Shown here in pieces: positions 15,277-25,394 of a stretch of DNA of 64,000 nucleotides. The notes under the pieces were generated by a model. It was given only the letters and a program-made list of their open reading frames with translations, ran no database searches and was not told the DNA's origin. This stretch comes from Syngnathus acus (Eukaryota; Chordata; Actinopteri; Syngnathiformes; Syngnathidae): assembly GCF_901709675.1 (NCBI RefSeq), contig NC_051095.1:8211956-8275955 (forward strand). Reading direction: 5' to 3'. Position 1 is the stretch's first letter. Every line of letters starts with the position of its first letter. The translations under genes were made by a program, and so were the position numbers.

Positions 15277-17473
15277 ATGGAGGAAACGTACCTCCTCAAG
15301 CATCCCGGCGTGAAGAAGAAGATTCTAGCTGGAGGAACTGGCCCGCTGCCTCACTTCCCACCTGGGACCAAGGTACTGGTCACACGACGTGACCCATTTT
15401 ATATTGGGTGTTCTCAAATTTGGTTCAGGGTTTTTTCCGGTATGTCCACATAATCCTCACATTAAATGAAATTTAACTACCTACATAAATCTTCATGATC
15501 TGTTTGTAATTTAATACGTATACTTTTTTGGGCACCATTACTACTTTTCCTATTAGCCAGGGCTTTCGCGTCAACGTGTGTTAAAGCATCACAGCAACAG
15601 CACAAAAATAAATGCGTCTCGTTTAAAGTACTGTAGGTGAAAGAATAATGTTTGATGAAATATATCCATTTGTAGTAGTTGAATGAAATTTTGGTGTGAA
15701 CCAAAGCTAAAGTCGAGAGTGTTCTATTGTGTCAGTCTCCATATAGATATGAATGTGCACTTAAAAAAAGACATTATAATGGACCTCTAAATTTTGACTC
15801 ACAGACCCTCACAATGTCCAATGACCCCAGTTTGAGAACCACAGCTTTGTGTTATTGTGCTGTGTCCCATTTATTTGCCGTTAATTAGATGGTGTTGAAT
15901 TATTCTCAACATGAGGGAATTGTTTGGTATTTGGCACAGACACACACACACACACGCAAACAGTTGGTCAAGCAAATTGCTACATGTTTGATGGCAGCGG
16001 CTCTATGTTTGTCTGAGTGTGTGCGTGTGTTTTTTTTTTAGTAGCAAAGCCCGGATACACTGACAAACCTTTTTTATGACAGTACCAGCATGGATATCCC
16101 CTCTTGTGCATCTACATAACTTACATATATGACATCACCATAATCATCAATGTATGGTTAAAAATGTGACGATTAAGCGTAATTGTGATTTTGTGTGTGT
16201 GTGTTTGCAGCTGGTTTTCCATTTCCAGACACTGCTGGACAACTTTGAGCGTACAGTGGTGGATGACAGTCGACTGGCCAGCCGGCCTGCAGAGATCTTT
16301 GTGGGCAAGATGTTCAAGTTGGAGGTGTGGGAGACGCTGCTCACATCCATGCGGGTCGGAGAGGTGGCTGAGTTCTGGTGTGATGCCGTTGTAAGTTGGA
16401 TAACACAGTACGAAGCCCACGATTGGCAGCAGGGATAGGGACCAAGGCCTGCCCACCAATCTGCAAGTAATCAACCCGGCAAAAGGTTTTTATTGACTAC
16501 AAAGGCCACAAGATAGCAGCAAAGCACTACTTGAGTCAGAATGAGACTCCTCAACTCACTTCAACACAATAGATAGAGCCAATGGATAGCCCCTGCACGC
16601 CGCATCACCTCATGGAAGCGGCAGTATTGTTTTTCCTGGAGCGCCGCACTGACTGAATTATCTTTTTGTTTCCGCGCAGCACACAGGTTTGTACCCCATT
16701 GTGTCAAAGGGGATGCGGCTGATTGCTCAAGGCAAAGACCCCCTGGAGGGCCAGAGGCACATGTGCGGCATGGGGAACCTCTTCCACTATCACTCCACTG
16801 GCTTCCCGGAGCTGGATGAGCTCATGAGAACGCCGCAGTCGCTTATCTTCATCATGGAGCTGCTACAGGTAAGAAAAATTCATGACAGGAAAACACACAA
16901 CGCATCTCTACTGAAAAAAAAAAAAAAACAGATAACATACATAGATAAAGAATAAATGGGGAGTGAAATCAAATGAATTTACAATAATTTATTTAATATA
17001 GTTTAATATATTTAATTTATGAATTTATGAATCCAGTGGTTTAATTACATTAAGTCCAATAGAACACAATGGATAAAGTAAAACAGTAACAATATCAATA
17101 CAGTAAAACAAAATAGTAAACACATTTTGACAAAAAAAATAGTAACAATTTCAATGAAGTGAAATAGTAAAAATTCTAATAAAATATAAGCATAAAAATA
17201 TCAACTGGAAAATAATTCAATCATTCACACTTCCCATTAAAGCAGGGTCTAAAGTGCAAGTAGGAAAGTGCTTTCAATATTATTAAAGTGCTTCAGTTTC
17301 TAATGAGTAACTAAATGAGCAATTCAGAATTCAAAATGCCAGCGACGTTGCAGGGAAAATTAATGTACATGTCTTTACAACCTTTGTTGGGTGTCAGAAA
17401 ATACATTTATGGTCACCCAAAAGCAAACACCTATTATTTATTTATTCATTCATTCATTCATTCATTCATTCAT

Positions 17474-17552
<79 letters not shown>

Positions 17553-20500
17553 TTCATTTATTTATTCATTCATTCATTTATTGATTTATAAAGAATTTAC
17601 AATGACATCTTAGAAGTTGTGATTACACATCAGTTTTTCTATTTGCTTGTGATGTGCTCCATAAAATCATTAATATTCCATGCAATGTGAGCGAGGGTTC
17701 CATAGTGTAGTGGTTAGTTCTCTGGACTCTTACCCCAGCAACCTGGGTTCACATCCCAATGAGTCTTTAAATATTTTATCATAGAAGAATTTGCAACACA
17801 GTTGCTCGTGTGCTGCCCCGTATAACCTTTATAACTATTTGCTTGTGAGCTGCTCCATAAAACTTAGGGCTAGGGCTGGAAATAGTGCTAGGGTTAGAGC
17901 TAGGGTTAGGGCTTAGAGCTAGGGTTAGGGTTAGTGTTAGAGCTAGGGTTAGAGCTAGGGTTTGAGCTGGGGTTTGAGCTAGGTTTAGGGTTAGAGCTAG
18001 GGTTAGGGTTAGAGCTAGGGTTAGGGTTAGTGCTAAGGTTAGGGTTACAGCTAGGGTTAGGGTTAGTGCTAAGGTTAGGGTTAGAGCTAGGGTTAGGGTT
18101 AGATGTAGGGTTAGGGTTATAGCTAGGGTTAGAACTAGGGTTAGGGTTAGAACTAGGGTTAGGGCTAGGGTTAGTGAGAGCTAGGGTTAGGGTTAGAGCT
18201 AGGGTTAGGGTTAGAGCTAGGGTTAGGGTTAGGGGTTAAGGCTAGGGTTAGAGCTAGGGTTAAAGATAGGGTTAGGGTTAGAGCTAGGGTTAGGGTTAGA
18301 GCTAGGGTTAAGGTTAGGGTTAGGGTTAGAGCTAGGGTTAGGGTTAGGGTTAGGGTTAGGGTTAGAGCTAGGGTTAGGATAAGAGCTCGGGTTAGGGTTA
18401 GGGCTAGGGTTAGTGAGAGCTAGGGTTAGAGCTAGGGTTAGGGTTAGAGCTAGGGTTAGGGTTAGTGCTAAGGTTAGGGTTAGAGCTAGGGTTAGGGTTA
18501 GAGGTAGGGTTAGGGTTATAGCTAGGGTTAGAACTAGGGTTAGGGTTAGAACTAGGGTTAGGGCTAGGGTTAGTGAGAGCTAGGGTTAGGGTTAGAGCTA
18601 GGGTTAGGGTTAGAGCTAGGGTTAGGGTTAGGGGTTAAGGGTTAGGGTTAGGGTTAGGGTTAGGGTTAGGGTTAGGGTTAGGGTTAGAGCTAGGGTTAAG
18701 GTTAGGGTTAGGGTTAGAGCTAGGGTTAGGGTTAGGGTTAGAGCTAGGGTTAGGGTAAGAGCTCGGGTTAGGGTTAGGGCTAGGGTTAGTGAGAGCTAGG
18801 GTTAGAGCTAGGGTTAGAGCTAGGGTTTGGGGTTAAGGCTAGGGTTAGAGCTAGGGTTAGAGATAGGGTTAGGGTTAGTGCTAGGGTTAGGGTTAGAGCT
18901 AGGGTTAGGGTTAGAGCTAGGGTTAGGGTTAGAGCTAGGGTTAAGGTTAGGGTTAGGGTTAGAGCTAGGGTTAGGGTTAGGGTTACAGCTAGGGTTAGGG
19001 TAAGAGCTCGGGTTAGGGTTAGGGTTAGATCTCGGTTTAGAGTTAGAGCTAGGGTCCATAAAACAATATATATTCAATGCAATGTGAACGAGGCTTCCAT
19101 AGTGTAGTGGTTAGTGCTCTGGACTCTTACCCCAGCGACCTGGGTTCACATCCCAATGAGTCTTTAAATATTTTATCATAGAAAGATTTGCAACACAGTT
19201 GCTCGTGTGCTGCCCCAAATAACCATATTAGCTATTTGCTTGTGAGCTGCTCCATAAAACCATATATATTCCATGAAACGGAAGCGAGGGTTCCATAGTG
19301 TAGTGATTATTACTCTGGACTCTCACCCCAGCATCCTGGGTTCAAATCCCAGTGAGTCTTAAAATATTTTATCATGGAAAAATTTGCAACACAGTTGCTC
19401 GCGTGCTTCCCCTTATAACAATTACAACTACTTGCTTGTGAGCTGCTCCATAAAACCATATAGATTCCATGCAATGTGAGCGAGGGTTCCATAGTGTAGT
19501 AGTTAGTGCTCCGGACTCTCACCCCAGCAACCTGGGTTCAAATCCCAGTAAGACCTAAAATATTTTGTCATAGAAAAATTTGCAACACAGTTGCTCGTGT
19601 GCTGCCCCATATAACCATGATAACTATTTGCTTGTGAGCTGCTCCATAAAACCATATATATTCCATGTAACATAAGCGAGGGTTCCATAGGGTAGAGAGT
19701 CCGTGTGATTCCCTCGTTAAGTGCACCTGCGTGAAAAGTTTTAGCTCCTGCAGAACGTGAAAATGACCAAAAACGTTTCACGCAGGTGGACTTAACGAGG
19801 GAATCTTGGAAAACATGTTGGAATGCGGCCCCGAGGACTAGAGCTTGACCCCTGTGACCTTTGACCATATTTCCCTAATAAAGTGGCCTGTTATTAGGTA
19901 CACTTGAAAATGGCGGTGTACCTAATGGAGTGTCCGTGTGATTCCCTCGTTAAGTGCACCTGCGTGAAAAGTTTTAGCTCCTGCGGAACGTGAAAGTGAC
20001 CAAAAACTTTTCACACAGGTGCACTTAACGAGGGTGACTTGGAAAACATATTGGAACGCGGCCCCGAGGACTAGAGCTTGACACCTGTGACCTTTGACCA
20101 TATTTCCCTAATAAAGTGGCCTGTTATTAGGTACACTTGAAAATGGCGGTGTACCTAATGGAGTGTCCGTGTGATTCCCTCATTAAGTGCACCTGCGTGA
20201 AAAGTTATAGCTCCTGCGGAACGTGAAAGTGACCAAAAACCTTTCACGCAGGTGCACTTAACGAGGGTGACTTGGAAAACATATTGGAACGCGGCCCCGA
20301 GGACTAGAGCTTGACACCTGTGACCTTTGACCATGATATTTCCCTAATAAAGTGGCCTGTTATTAGGTACACTTGAAAATGGCGGTGTACCTAATGGAGT
20401 GTCCGTGTGATTCCCTCGTTAAGTGCACCTGCGTGAAAAGTTTTAGCTCCTGCGGAACGTGAAAGTGACCAAAAACTTTTCACGCAGGTGCACTTAACGA

Positions 20501-23500
20501 GGGTGACTTGGAAAACATATTGGAACGCGGCCCCGAGGACTAGAGCTTGACACCTGTGACCTTTGACCATATTTCCCTAATAAAGTGGCCTGTTATTAGG
20601 TACACTTGAAAATGGCGGTGTACCTAATGGAGTGTCCGTGTGATTCCCTCGTTAAGTGCACCTGCGTGAAAAGTTTTAGCTCCTGCGGAACGTGAAAGTG
20701 ACCAAAAACTTTTCACGCAGGTGCACTTAACGAGGGTGACTTGGAAAACATATTGGAACGCGGCCCCGAGGACTAGAGCTTGACACCTGTGACCTTTGAC
20801 CATATTTCCCTAATAAAGTGGCCTGTTATTAGGTACACTTGAAAATGGCGGTGTACCTAATGGAGTGTCCAAGTGACGTCACAGATCAAACAGCCAATCA
20901 GGAGGTGGGGGTGAGGGCGGGTGTGGCACTTTTCACTTTCACTTAAGCTTTTTCCCTATTGAAGTAGCCTGTGATTAGGTACACCTCGTGGACACTACAA
21001 TAGGTACACTACACGAGGTAAAAAAAAGAAAAAAGAATAAATAAATAAGAAAGTGTAGTGAACGATTCGGTGAACGATTCTTTTGAACAAATATTTTGAG
21101 TGACCCGATTCTAAAGATTCAGTTCACGTAACTAGAATGCACATCATTAGTACAAAACAGTGCGGACGACCACAGGCTTCCAGGTCGACATAGCCTACTG
21201 GATAATGACACGCGCTCTTGCTCGGTAAGAGCTTGGTTCGATCCTAGGTATGAGCGAGAATATACATAGATGTGCTTTTATTGTGCAATTAACCCTTTAT
21301 TTATTTATTTTTTTACCTCGTGTAGTGTACCTATTGAAGTGCCCATGAGGTGTACCTACACATATTGTCATATAAAGCAGTTAACCTGATTTTTATGTTT
21401 TAATTGGCGAATAAAAAAACAAGGAATAAAACACCAGACAAGTTTTAACATAAATGTTTATTTGAAAATAATAAAATATTAAAAGTAAATTTCAAACCAG
21501 CAATCTAATGTGAAATTGCAGTAGATATATTGGATAACAATATTTAGGCGTATATATGCATGCACGTTATTTAAAAACTACTATAAATGTTATAAAATCA
21601 AGATTACCCAAAGAGAAGCATAATCTCCCAGCTGTTGCATAACGGCGCATCCCTTCATGCAATAAAGTTAGCCGTTAGCTTGGAGAAAACGTGCATAAAA
21701 GAAGTGGTGTATCAGTGAGTGGTTCTTTCTTTCCTTGGCAAATCGTAAATCTACATTCTGGCTTACATAGTTCACGCCAGGAGACGCAACACGTTCAGTG
21801 ACTGATCCGTTGATGCGCGGGAAGGAAGCCAGTTCACCCATTAACTCGTTCGCGAACGGGAAAGTCAGGATTCGTTCCCTCACTGATCCGAGTGGGGGTT
21901 AAGGATTTGACCAGGGGTAAAACGGGTAAAAAAATAACCAAAGTATTGAATCATTCCCTTTTTGATCCAAATTGGGTTCTTTTTTCAGCCCAAAATCCAC
22001 AGTTCACCATTGAGTGGGTTAGGAAAACAACCCAGCAATATTTAATGTGCAAGCAACGTGTACCTAATGATGAGACTTAGACATCAGCCAGCGTACTCAC
22101 GACGGCACACAAGACACGATGTTCCTCAACAATCATTGACAGCGGTGACAAAAAGTGAAGCCCCCCCACCAACAACCCACCTCCTGCAAACAATGTGCTT
22201 TGAAGTAAACCCACCAGGGGGTCCAACAACAGCAACATCCAAACAAAAGTTTGACAATGCTTATCATGTTGGAGCAGACAATTGTGTGTTTCTATTTAGC
22301 ATTATCTTGCATTCGCTCCTGCAGTTTTATCCAGCGGTTTCTTCATCTGGGAGAAAAAATACATCTTGCTTGATGCCATACCTAGAGAACAGCACCTATC
22401 AGCACACAGAGGAGAAAACAAACAGCATTAGCTATCTATTTTAAAATGTTACAATTGAAATGACAATAGCACTCAACTAAGAATCAAAGTGTTTTTTCAC
22501 GGTTGGCCCCTTCCCGATTTATGAATGAGTGGGGAATTTTACAATATAATCCAAGATCCATCAATGCCTCTGACCTTTCCAGGTGGGCGATCCCATGTCC
22601 TACCACAGAGAGTCGTGGATGATGGAGAAGGATGAGAAGCTGAGCACGGTTCCCCTCCTCCACATGAGGGGCAACGCCATGGTCAAGCAGCGGCAGTTCC
22701 GGGAAGCGGCCAGCGAGTACAAGGAGGCCGTGCTGCTGCTTAAAACGGTCCAGTCCAGGGTGAGAGACAGCATTATGGCGACCCGACGGGATGGCCACTC
22801 CAGATGGACTTGACTCGACAAAATGACTCCCTTGTTATTTGCACGAGTGACTTGATCCCATCCCTGTATTTCCCCTTGACGCTGGATTGATTGATTGGAT
22901 TGCAAACGGGGAAAAAAGGTGATCATGTATGGAAGCGCAGCTTTGATGGATGCACAAGCTCCGCCTTACAGGAAGCATTCTATCAGTGTTATGCTCATAT
23001 CATATCAAAATATCTCATTTTCGTTTCTTCCACGCGTGCATGCAGGAGATGCCGGGTGACGTGGATTACATGAACTTGGCGCGTATGATCATCCCCCTGG
23101 AGTTGAACTACTGCCAGTGTATGCTGGAGCTGCACGAGTACTACCAGGTGATCGAGCACATCAATGAGCTGCTGGACAAACACAAAGGTGGGTGATGCAC
23201 AAGCTACCGTCGCGTTATCAAACATCAAACCGGCAAGCAATTGTTTGTGACCTTTTTGCCACGTTCATAAAAATGTAGAAATAATTGTATTTGATTCACT
23301 ATCAACCAGGTCGCCTTTCATATTTGCAGACTGCGTGAAAGGTTATTATAAGCGAGCCAAGGCCCACGCGGCCGTGTGGAACGAGAAGGAAGCACGCCGC
23401 GATTTCAACATGGTAGCCCACCTGGACCCCACGCTGGCCTCACTGGTCCACCGAGAGCTCAAGGCCTTGTCGGAGTGCATGAAGGAAAAGTACTGGGAGG

Positions 23501-24983
23501 AGAAGGACGTCTACTGGAACAAGCTAGAAGCCAAAGACGAAAAAGAGGAGGAGGAAAAGGTGGATGAGGAAGAAGAGAATAAGGACGCTCAGGATGGAGA
23601 TGAAGGCGGGAAGGACGACAGAGATGATAAGACGGAGGGGAAGGACTGGCAGCAGATGTTACGTCTGGTGATGCTGCTGCAGGAGCAAGGAAAGGTTCTG
23701 ATGAAAGAAAAAGATTTCCAAGAAGCAGCTTCAAAGTTCAAGGAGGCCTTAGATTATGTGGACTTCCTTCAAAATAAGGTTGGTGTGACAGTAAGACTCC
23801 CAATTTACTTCCCACCAGCAACCTTTCTGTCAATTAGGCCCTCGTTCTCCTGCTCTTACTCATTTTGTAACGCCAAGCATGCCATCCAATCTCATCCGAA
23901 ATCCAGCGCAGCTGTTTTTTACTTTAATTTCACCTCTTTCCTGATAATTTCCTCTTGGTCCAATGTTCTCAGCAGGTGCATCGAGGTGACGAAGACTGGG
24001 AATCTTTGGAGAAAGTGCGCCTGCCTCTCACTCTCAACCTGAGCCAGTGCATGCTGGAGCTCCAACACTACCAGCAAGTGGTGCAGCTCAATGACAAGCT
24101 GCTGGAAAGCCATCAAGGTAATATCAAAGATGATGTTTGTGTCGGGGCGCACAGTCGTGGTGTAGAAATTAAATTATTATTATTTTTTTTAAATAAATCC
24201 GTAGTTGCCTTCTGACACACTTTTTGGAGTCGAATCATGACAATTTCTTAGTCAGCCCGCAGCGACGTGTTTGCTTTCATGCAGCTGCAACGCTTGATCT
24301 CGCTGTTTACAAGATGTGTCACTCGTGCCTGCATTGACAACCACTGGAGGGCATCGCATTAAAAAACTATTTCTATTTGGGGTCACGTCAAAATGTTCTT
24401 ACTTTTGGAAAAAAAAGATGGTGTTTATATCCCCTGAAAATAAAATAAAATCCTTTTAACACTTCCCCATACAAACATGAAGTTTTTCTGTTCTGTCAAT
24501 CATCAGTCGCTGACTAATTTGTCCTCATCCATCTTCTCTTCAGGTCATTTCAAGGCGCTCTATCAACGCGCTCGGGCGCACGCCGCCTTGTGCAACAACG
24601 AGGAAGCTCGGCGGGACCTGGCCGCCGTGGAGAAGCTGGACTCCCAGTTCAAGCCGTTTGTCCGCCAGGAGCTGAAGAAGCTGGGTGAGAACCTCCGCAG
24701 CATGCACGCTCAACAGAACAAGACGTACTGGGACGCCACACGTGAGAAGTGGGGGCCTGGACAGGCCCGACAGAAGAGCGTCACGAGGGGTAGTGGCGAT
24801 AGCGAGGAGCAAGCGGACGACATCAACCAAAGCTGTCAAACCAAGAAGGAAGAGGAATCCGACAATGAAAACACCGCGAGCGCCGAGGTTACGGAAGATA
24901 ACGGCGGTCCTGATGAAGACAGCTGCACTCTGACCACAACCGCTGCTGTTAGCGATAGCGTAGCCAGCGGGAGATTGGCTTGA
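15277..24983 (+). CDS. aipl1: AIPL1-like co-chaperone with two TPR blocks
   Basis: Photoreceptor HSP90 co-chaperone family needed for folding of cGMP phosphodiesterase PDE6 (family knowledge). Eight coding exons: 15277-15372, 16211-16390, 16680-16868, 22583-22759, 23046-23187, 23330-23778, 23976-24117, 24544-24983. They total 1815 nt, in frame, 604 aa (human AIPL1 384). The FKBP-like domain covers about 1-160 ([37 protein letters not shown]). TPR block 1 is about 175-315 ([20 protein letters not shown]). A Glu/Asp/Lys-rich linker spans about 328-362. TPR block 2 is about 365-520 ([20 protein letters not shown]), before an acidic tail. Exons 5 and 7 are both 142 nt with the same phases and align with each other, which points to duplication of the TPR exons. 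The continuous open frame of exon 6 joins both blocks, so this is not two adjacent genes. AIP itself is less likely because the FKBP-like part follows AIPL1. Confidence 0.9.
17433..17589. repeat. (TTTA)n / (TTCA)n microsatellite
   Basis: About 155 bases of TTTA repeats with TTCA units at both ends, read directly. It yields spurious open frames such as repeated LFIY. Confidence 0.97.
17696..17767 (+). pseudogene. tRNA-Gln-like sequence, unit 1
   Basis: It starts GGTTCCATAGTGTAGTGG as in vertebrate tRNA-Gln. The anticodon loop CTCTTAC would give CTT. The T arm is damaged (GGTTCACATC) and the 3' acceptor strand does not pair with the 5' strand. Confidence 0.5.
17864..19054. repeat. Interstitial TTAGGG-like array
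   Basis: About 1.2 kb of vertebrate telomere-like repeats. Much of it has an 18-base pattern, GGGTTAGGGTTAGAGCTA, in which every third hexamer is altered. One run near 18640-18690 is pure TTAGGG. A block including the phrase TTAGTGCTAAGG and GGGGTTAAGG recurs after 399 bases (18067 vs 18466; 18231 vs 18630), so there was also larger-scale duplication. TCCATAAAAC stands at both ends (17854-17863 and 19055-19064). Confidence 0.93.
19092..19163 (+). pseudogene. tRNA-Gln-like sequence, unit 2
   Basis: Same layout as the unit at 17696, with loop CTCTTAC and a substitution in the 5' acceptor strand (GGCTTCC). The acceptor stem is not formed, so it is probably non-functional. Confidence 0.5.
19289..19360 (+). 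tRNA. tRNA-like unit 3, anticodon CTC
   Basis: The body resembles tRNA-Gln, and the anticodon loop CTCTCAC reads CTC (Glu). The T arm is intact (CTGGG TTCAAAT CCCAG), so the B box is good. The acceptor stem pairs poorly and the last anticodon-stem pair is A-C. Most likely a repeat-borne pseudogene, although a tRNA finder could report it. Confidence 0.35.
19485..19556 (+). tRNA. tRNA-like unit 4, anticodon CTC
   Basis: Best preserved of the set. The T arm pairs fully, the loop CTCTCAC gives anticodon CTC, and the acceptor ends GG/CC pair at positions 1-3, but pairs 5-6 mismatch. The D stem has several wobbles. Function is doubtful. Confidence 0.35.
19695..20870 (+). repeat. 233-bp satellite with long hairpin, five copies
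   Basis: Units start near 19697, 19930, 20163, 20399 and 20632; spacing is 233, 233, 236, 233 and 233 bases. Each unit contains two arms of about 30 bases in inverted orientation (CCCTCGTTAAGTGCACC... and its complement) separated by about 26 bases. It then has AATAAAGTGGCCTGTTATTA and a smaller inverted pair TAGGTACAC/GTGTACCTA. Copies are nearly identical, which implies recent amplification or conversion. Confidence 0.93.
20976..21358. mobile_element. 383-bp element with 46-bp terminal inverted repeats
   Basis: The sequence 20976-21021 is the inverted complement of 21313-21358 with only a few mismatches; each arm contains CCTCGTG and AGGTACAC motifs. Between them lies a tRNA-like stretch (about 21183-21253) with TAGCCTACTGG as an A-box-like and GGTTCGATCC as a B-box motif. 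The size and absence of coding sequence fit a non-autonomous DNA transposon (MITE). The superfamily was not assigned. Confidence 0.75.
22583..24983 (+). repeat. aipl1: Internal duplication of the TPR-coding exons of aipl1
   Basis: Copy 1 is exon 4, exon 5 and the first half of exon 6. Copy 2 is the second half of exon 6, exon 7 and exon 8. Matching segments include [15 protein letters not shown] with [34 protein letters not shown] with [19 protein letters not shown], and [16 protein letters not shown] with [16 protein letters not shown]. Intron phases (0 then 1) match between copies. The junction lies inside exon 6, where the intron expected before copy 2 is absent. Confidence 0.85.
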
Positions 24984-25083
24984 GATAAAAGCACTGAGAT
25001 GGTCAAACGCCAACCAAGAGTGGTGGAACAAAAGCGTCCAACAGGAAAGGCGTGTCAGTCAATCAGAAGAGGAAACAGGGAGC

Positions 25084-25299
25084 AATAAAACAGAAACTAC
25101 ACATGGAGAAAGTATTGATTTAGCCACGACCTAATCTAAAGCTAAACACAAAGAGCAAAACTTGTACTTATGAAGCTCTGTGAAGTTATCCTCCTGCTCA
25201 CACACTCACATGCACACACATACATGAATGAAGAGTTCAAGTACTTTTTCACACAGGGCCAGGTCAATTTTGAATAGCTTTTCCCCCTGAATAAATAAA
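25084..25299 (+). terminator. Poly(A) signals of aipl1
   Basis: AATAAA occurs at 25084-25089, 100 bases after the stop, and twice more overlapping at 25290-25299. Either group could end the transcript. Confidence 0.5.
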
Positions 25300-25394
25300 A
25301 TCAGCATTCAAAAACTGCATTTTCTGTTTACTTGGGTTATGCTTGTCTGATATTCCCATTTGTTTGATGATATATCCCTAAAATGGCAAAAACT

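Larger units (their letters stand above)
17600..19696 (+). repeat. 196-bp tandem repeat carrying tRNA-like units
   Basis: Units are spaced 196-197 bases apart (tRNA-like starts at 19092, 19289, 19485, 19681). An earlier unit at 17696 is separated from the next by the TTAGGG-like array. Each unit has a tRNA-like part of about 72 bases, then TTTGCAACACAGTTGCTCGT, then GCTTGTGAGCTGCTCCATAA, then the next unit. The fifth unit is cut at about 19696, where the 233-bp satellite starts. Confidence 0.85.
16869..22582 (+). other. aipl1 intron 3, repeat-filled
   Basis: This 5.7-kb intron separates the FKBP-like exons from the TPR exons. It holds the TTTA microsatellite, the tRNA-like 196-bp array, the TTAGGG-like array, the 233-bp hairpin satellite and the inverted-repeat element listed separately. 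The stretches 16880-17430 and 21360-22580 are mostly AT-rich sequence. In the second, text related to GTGAACGATTC / GAATCGTTC appears (21057-21090 and again around 21840-21890), the mark of another dispersed repeat. No extra exon was recognised. Confidence 0.7.

Noticed and set aside
17934-18122. 62-aa frame rich in LGLELG (and the minus-strand [10 protein letters not shown] frame at 18820-19077)
   Set aside because: Translations of the TTAGGG-like array, not proteins.
19503-19868. 121-aa open frame on the minus strand
   Set aside because: It runs across the tRNA-like repeat and the start of the hairpin satellite, and no protein similarity is apparent.
22058-22444. 128-aa frame in aipl1 intron 3
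   Set aside because: Composition typical of random sequence (Thr/Ser/Pro-rich, no domain); it ends before the acceptor of exon 4 and has no supporting signals.
16500-22580. Direct repeats as a CRISPR-like array
   Set aside because: Units are contiguous satellites without unique spacers, in a vertebrate intron.
23459-24950. Separate second gene encoding the second TPR block
   Set aside because: Exon 6 carries both blocks in a single open frame and the phases of exons 7 and 8 continue it, so one gene is the simpler reading.
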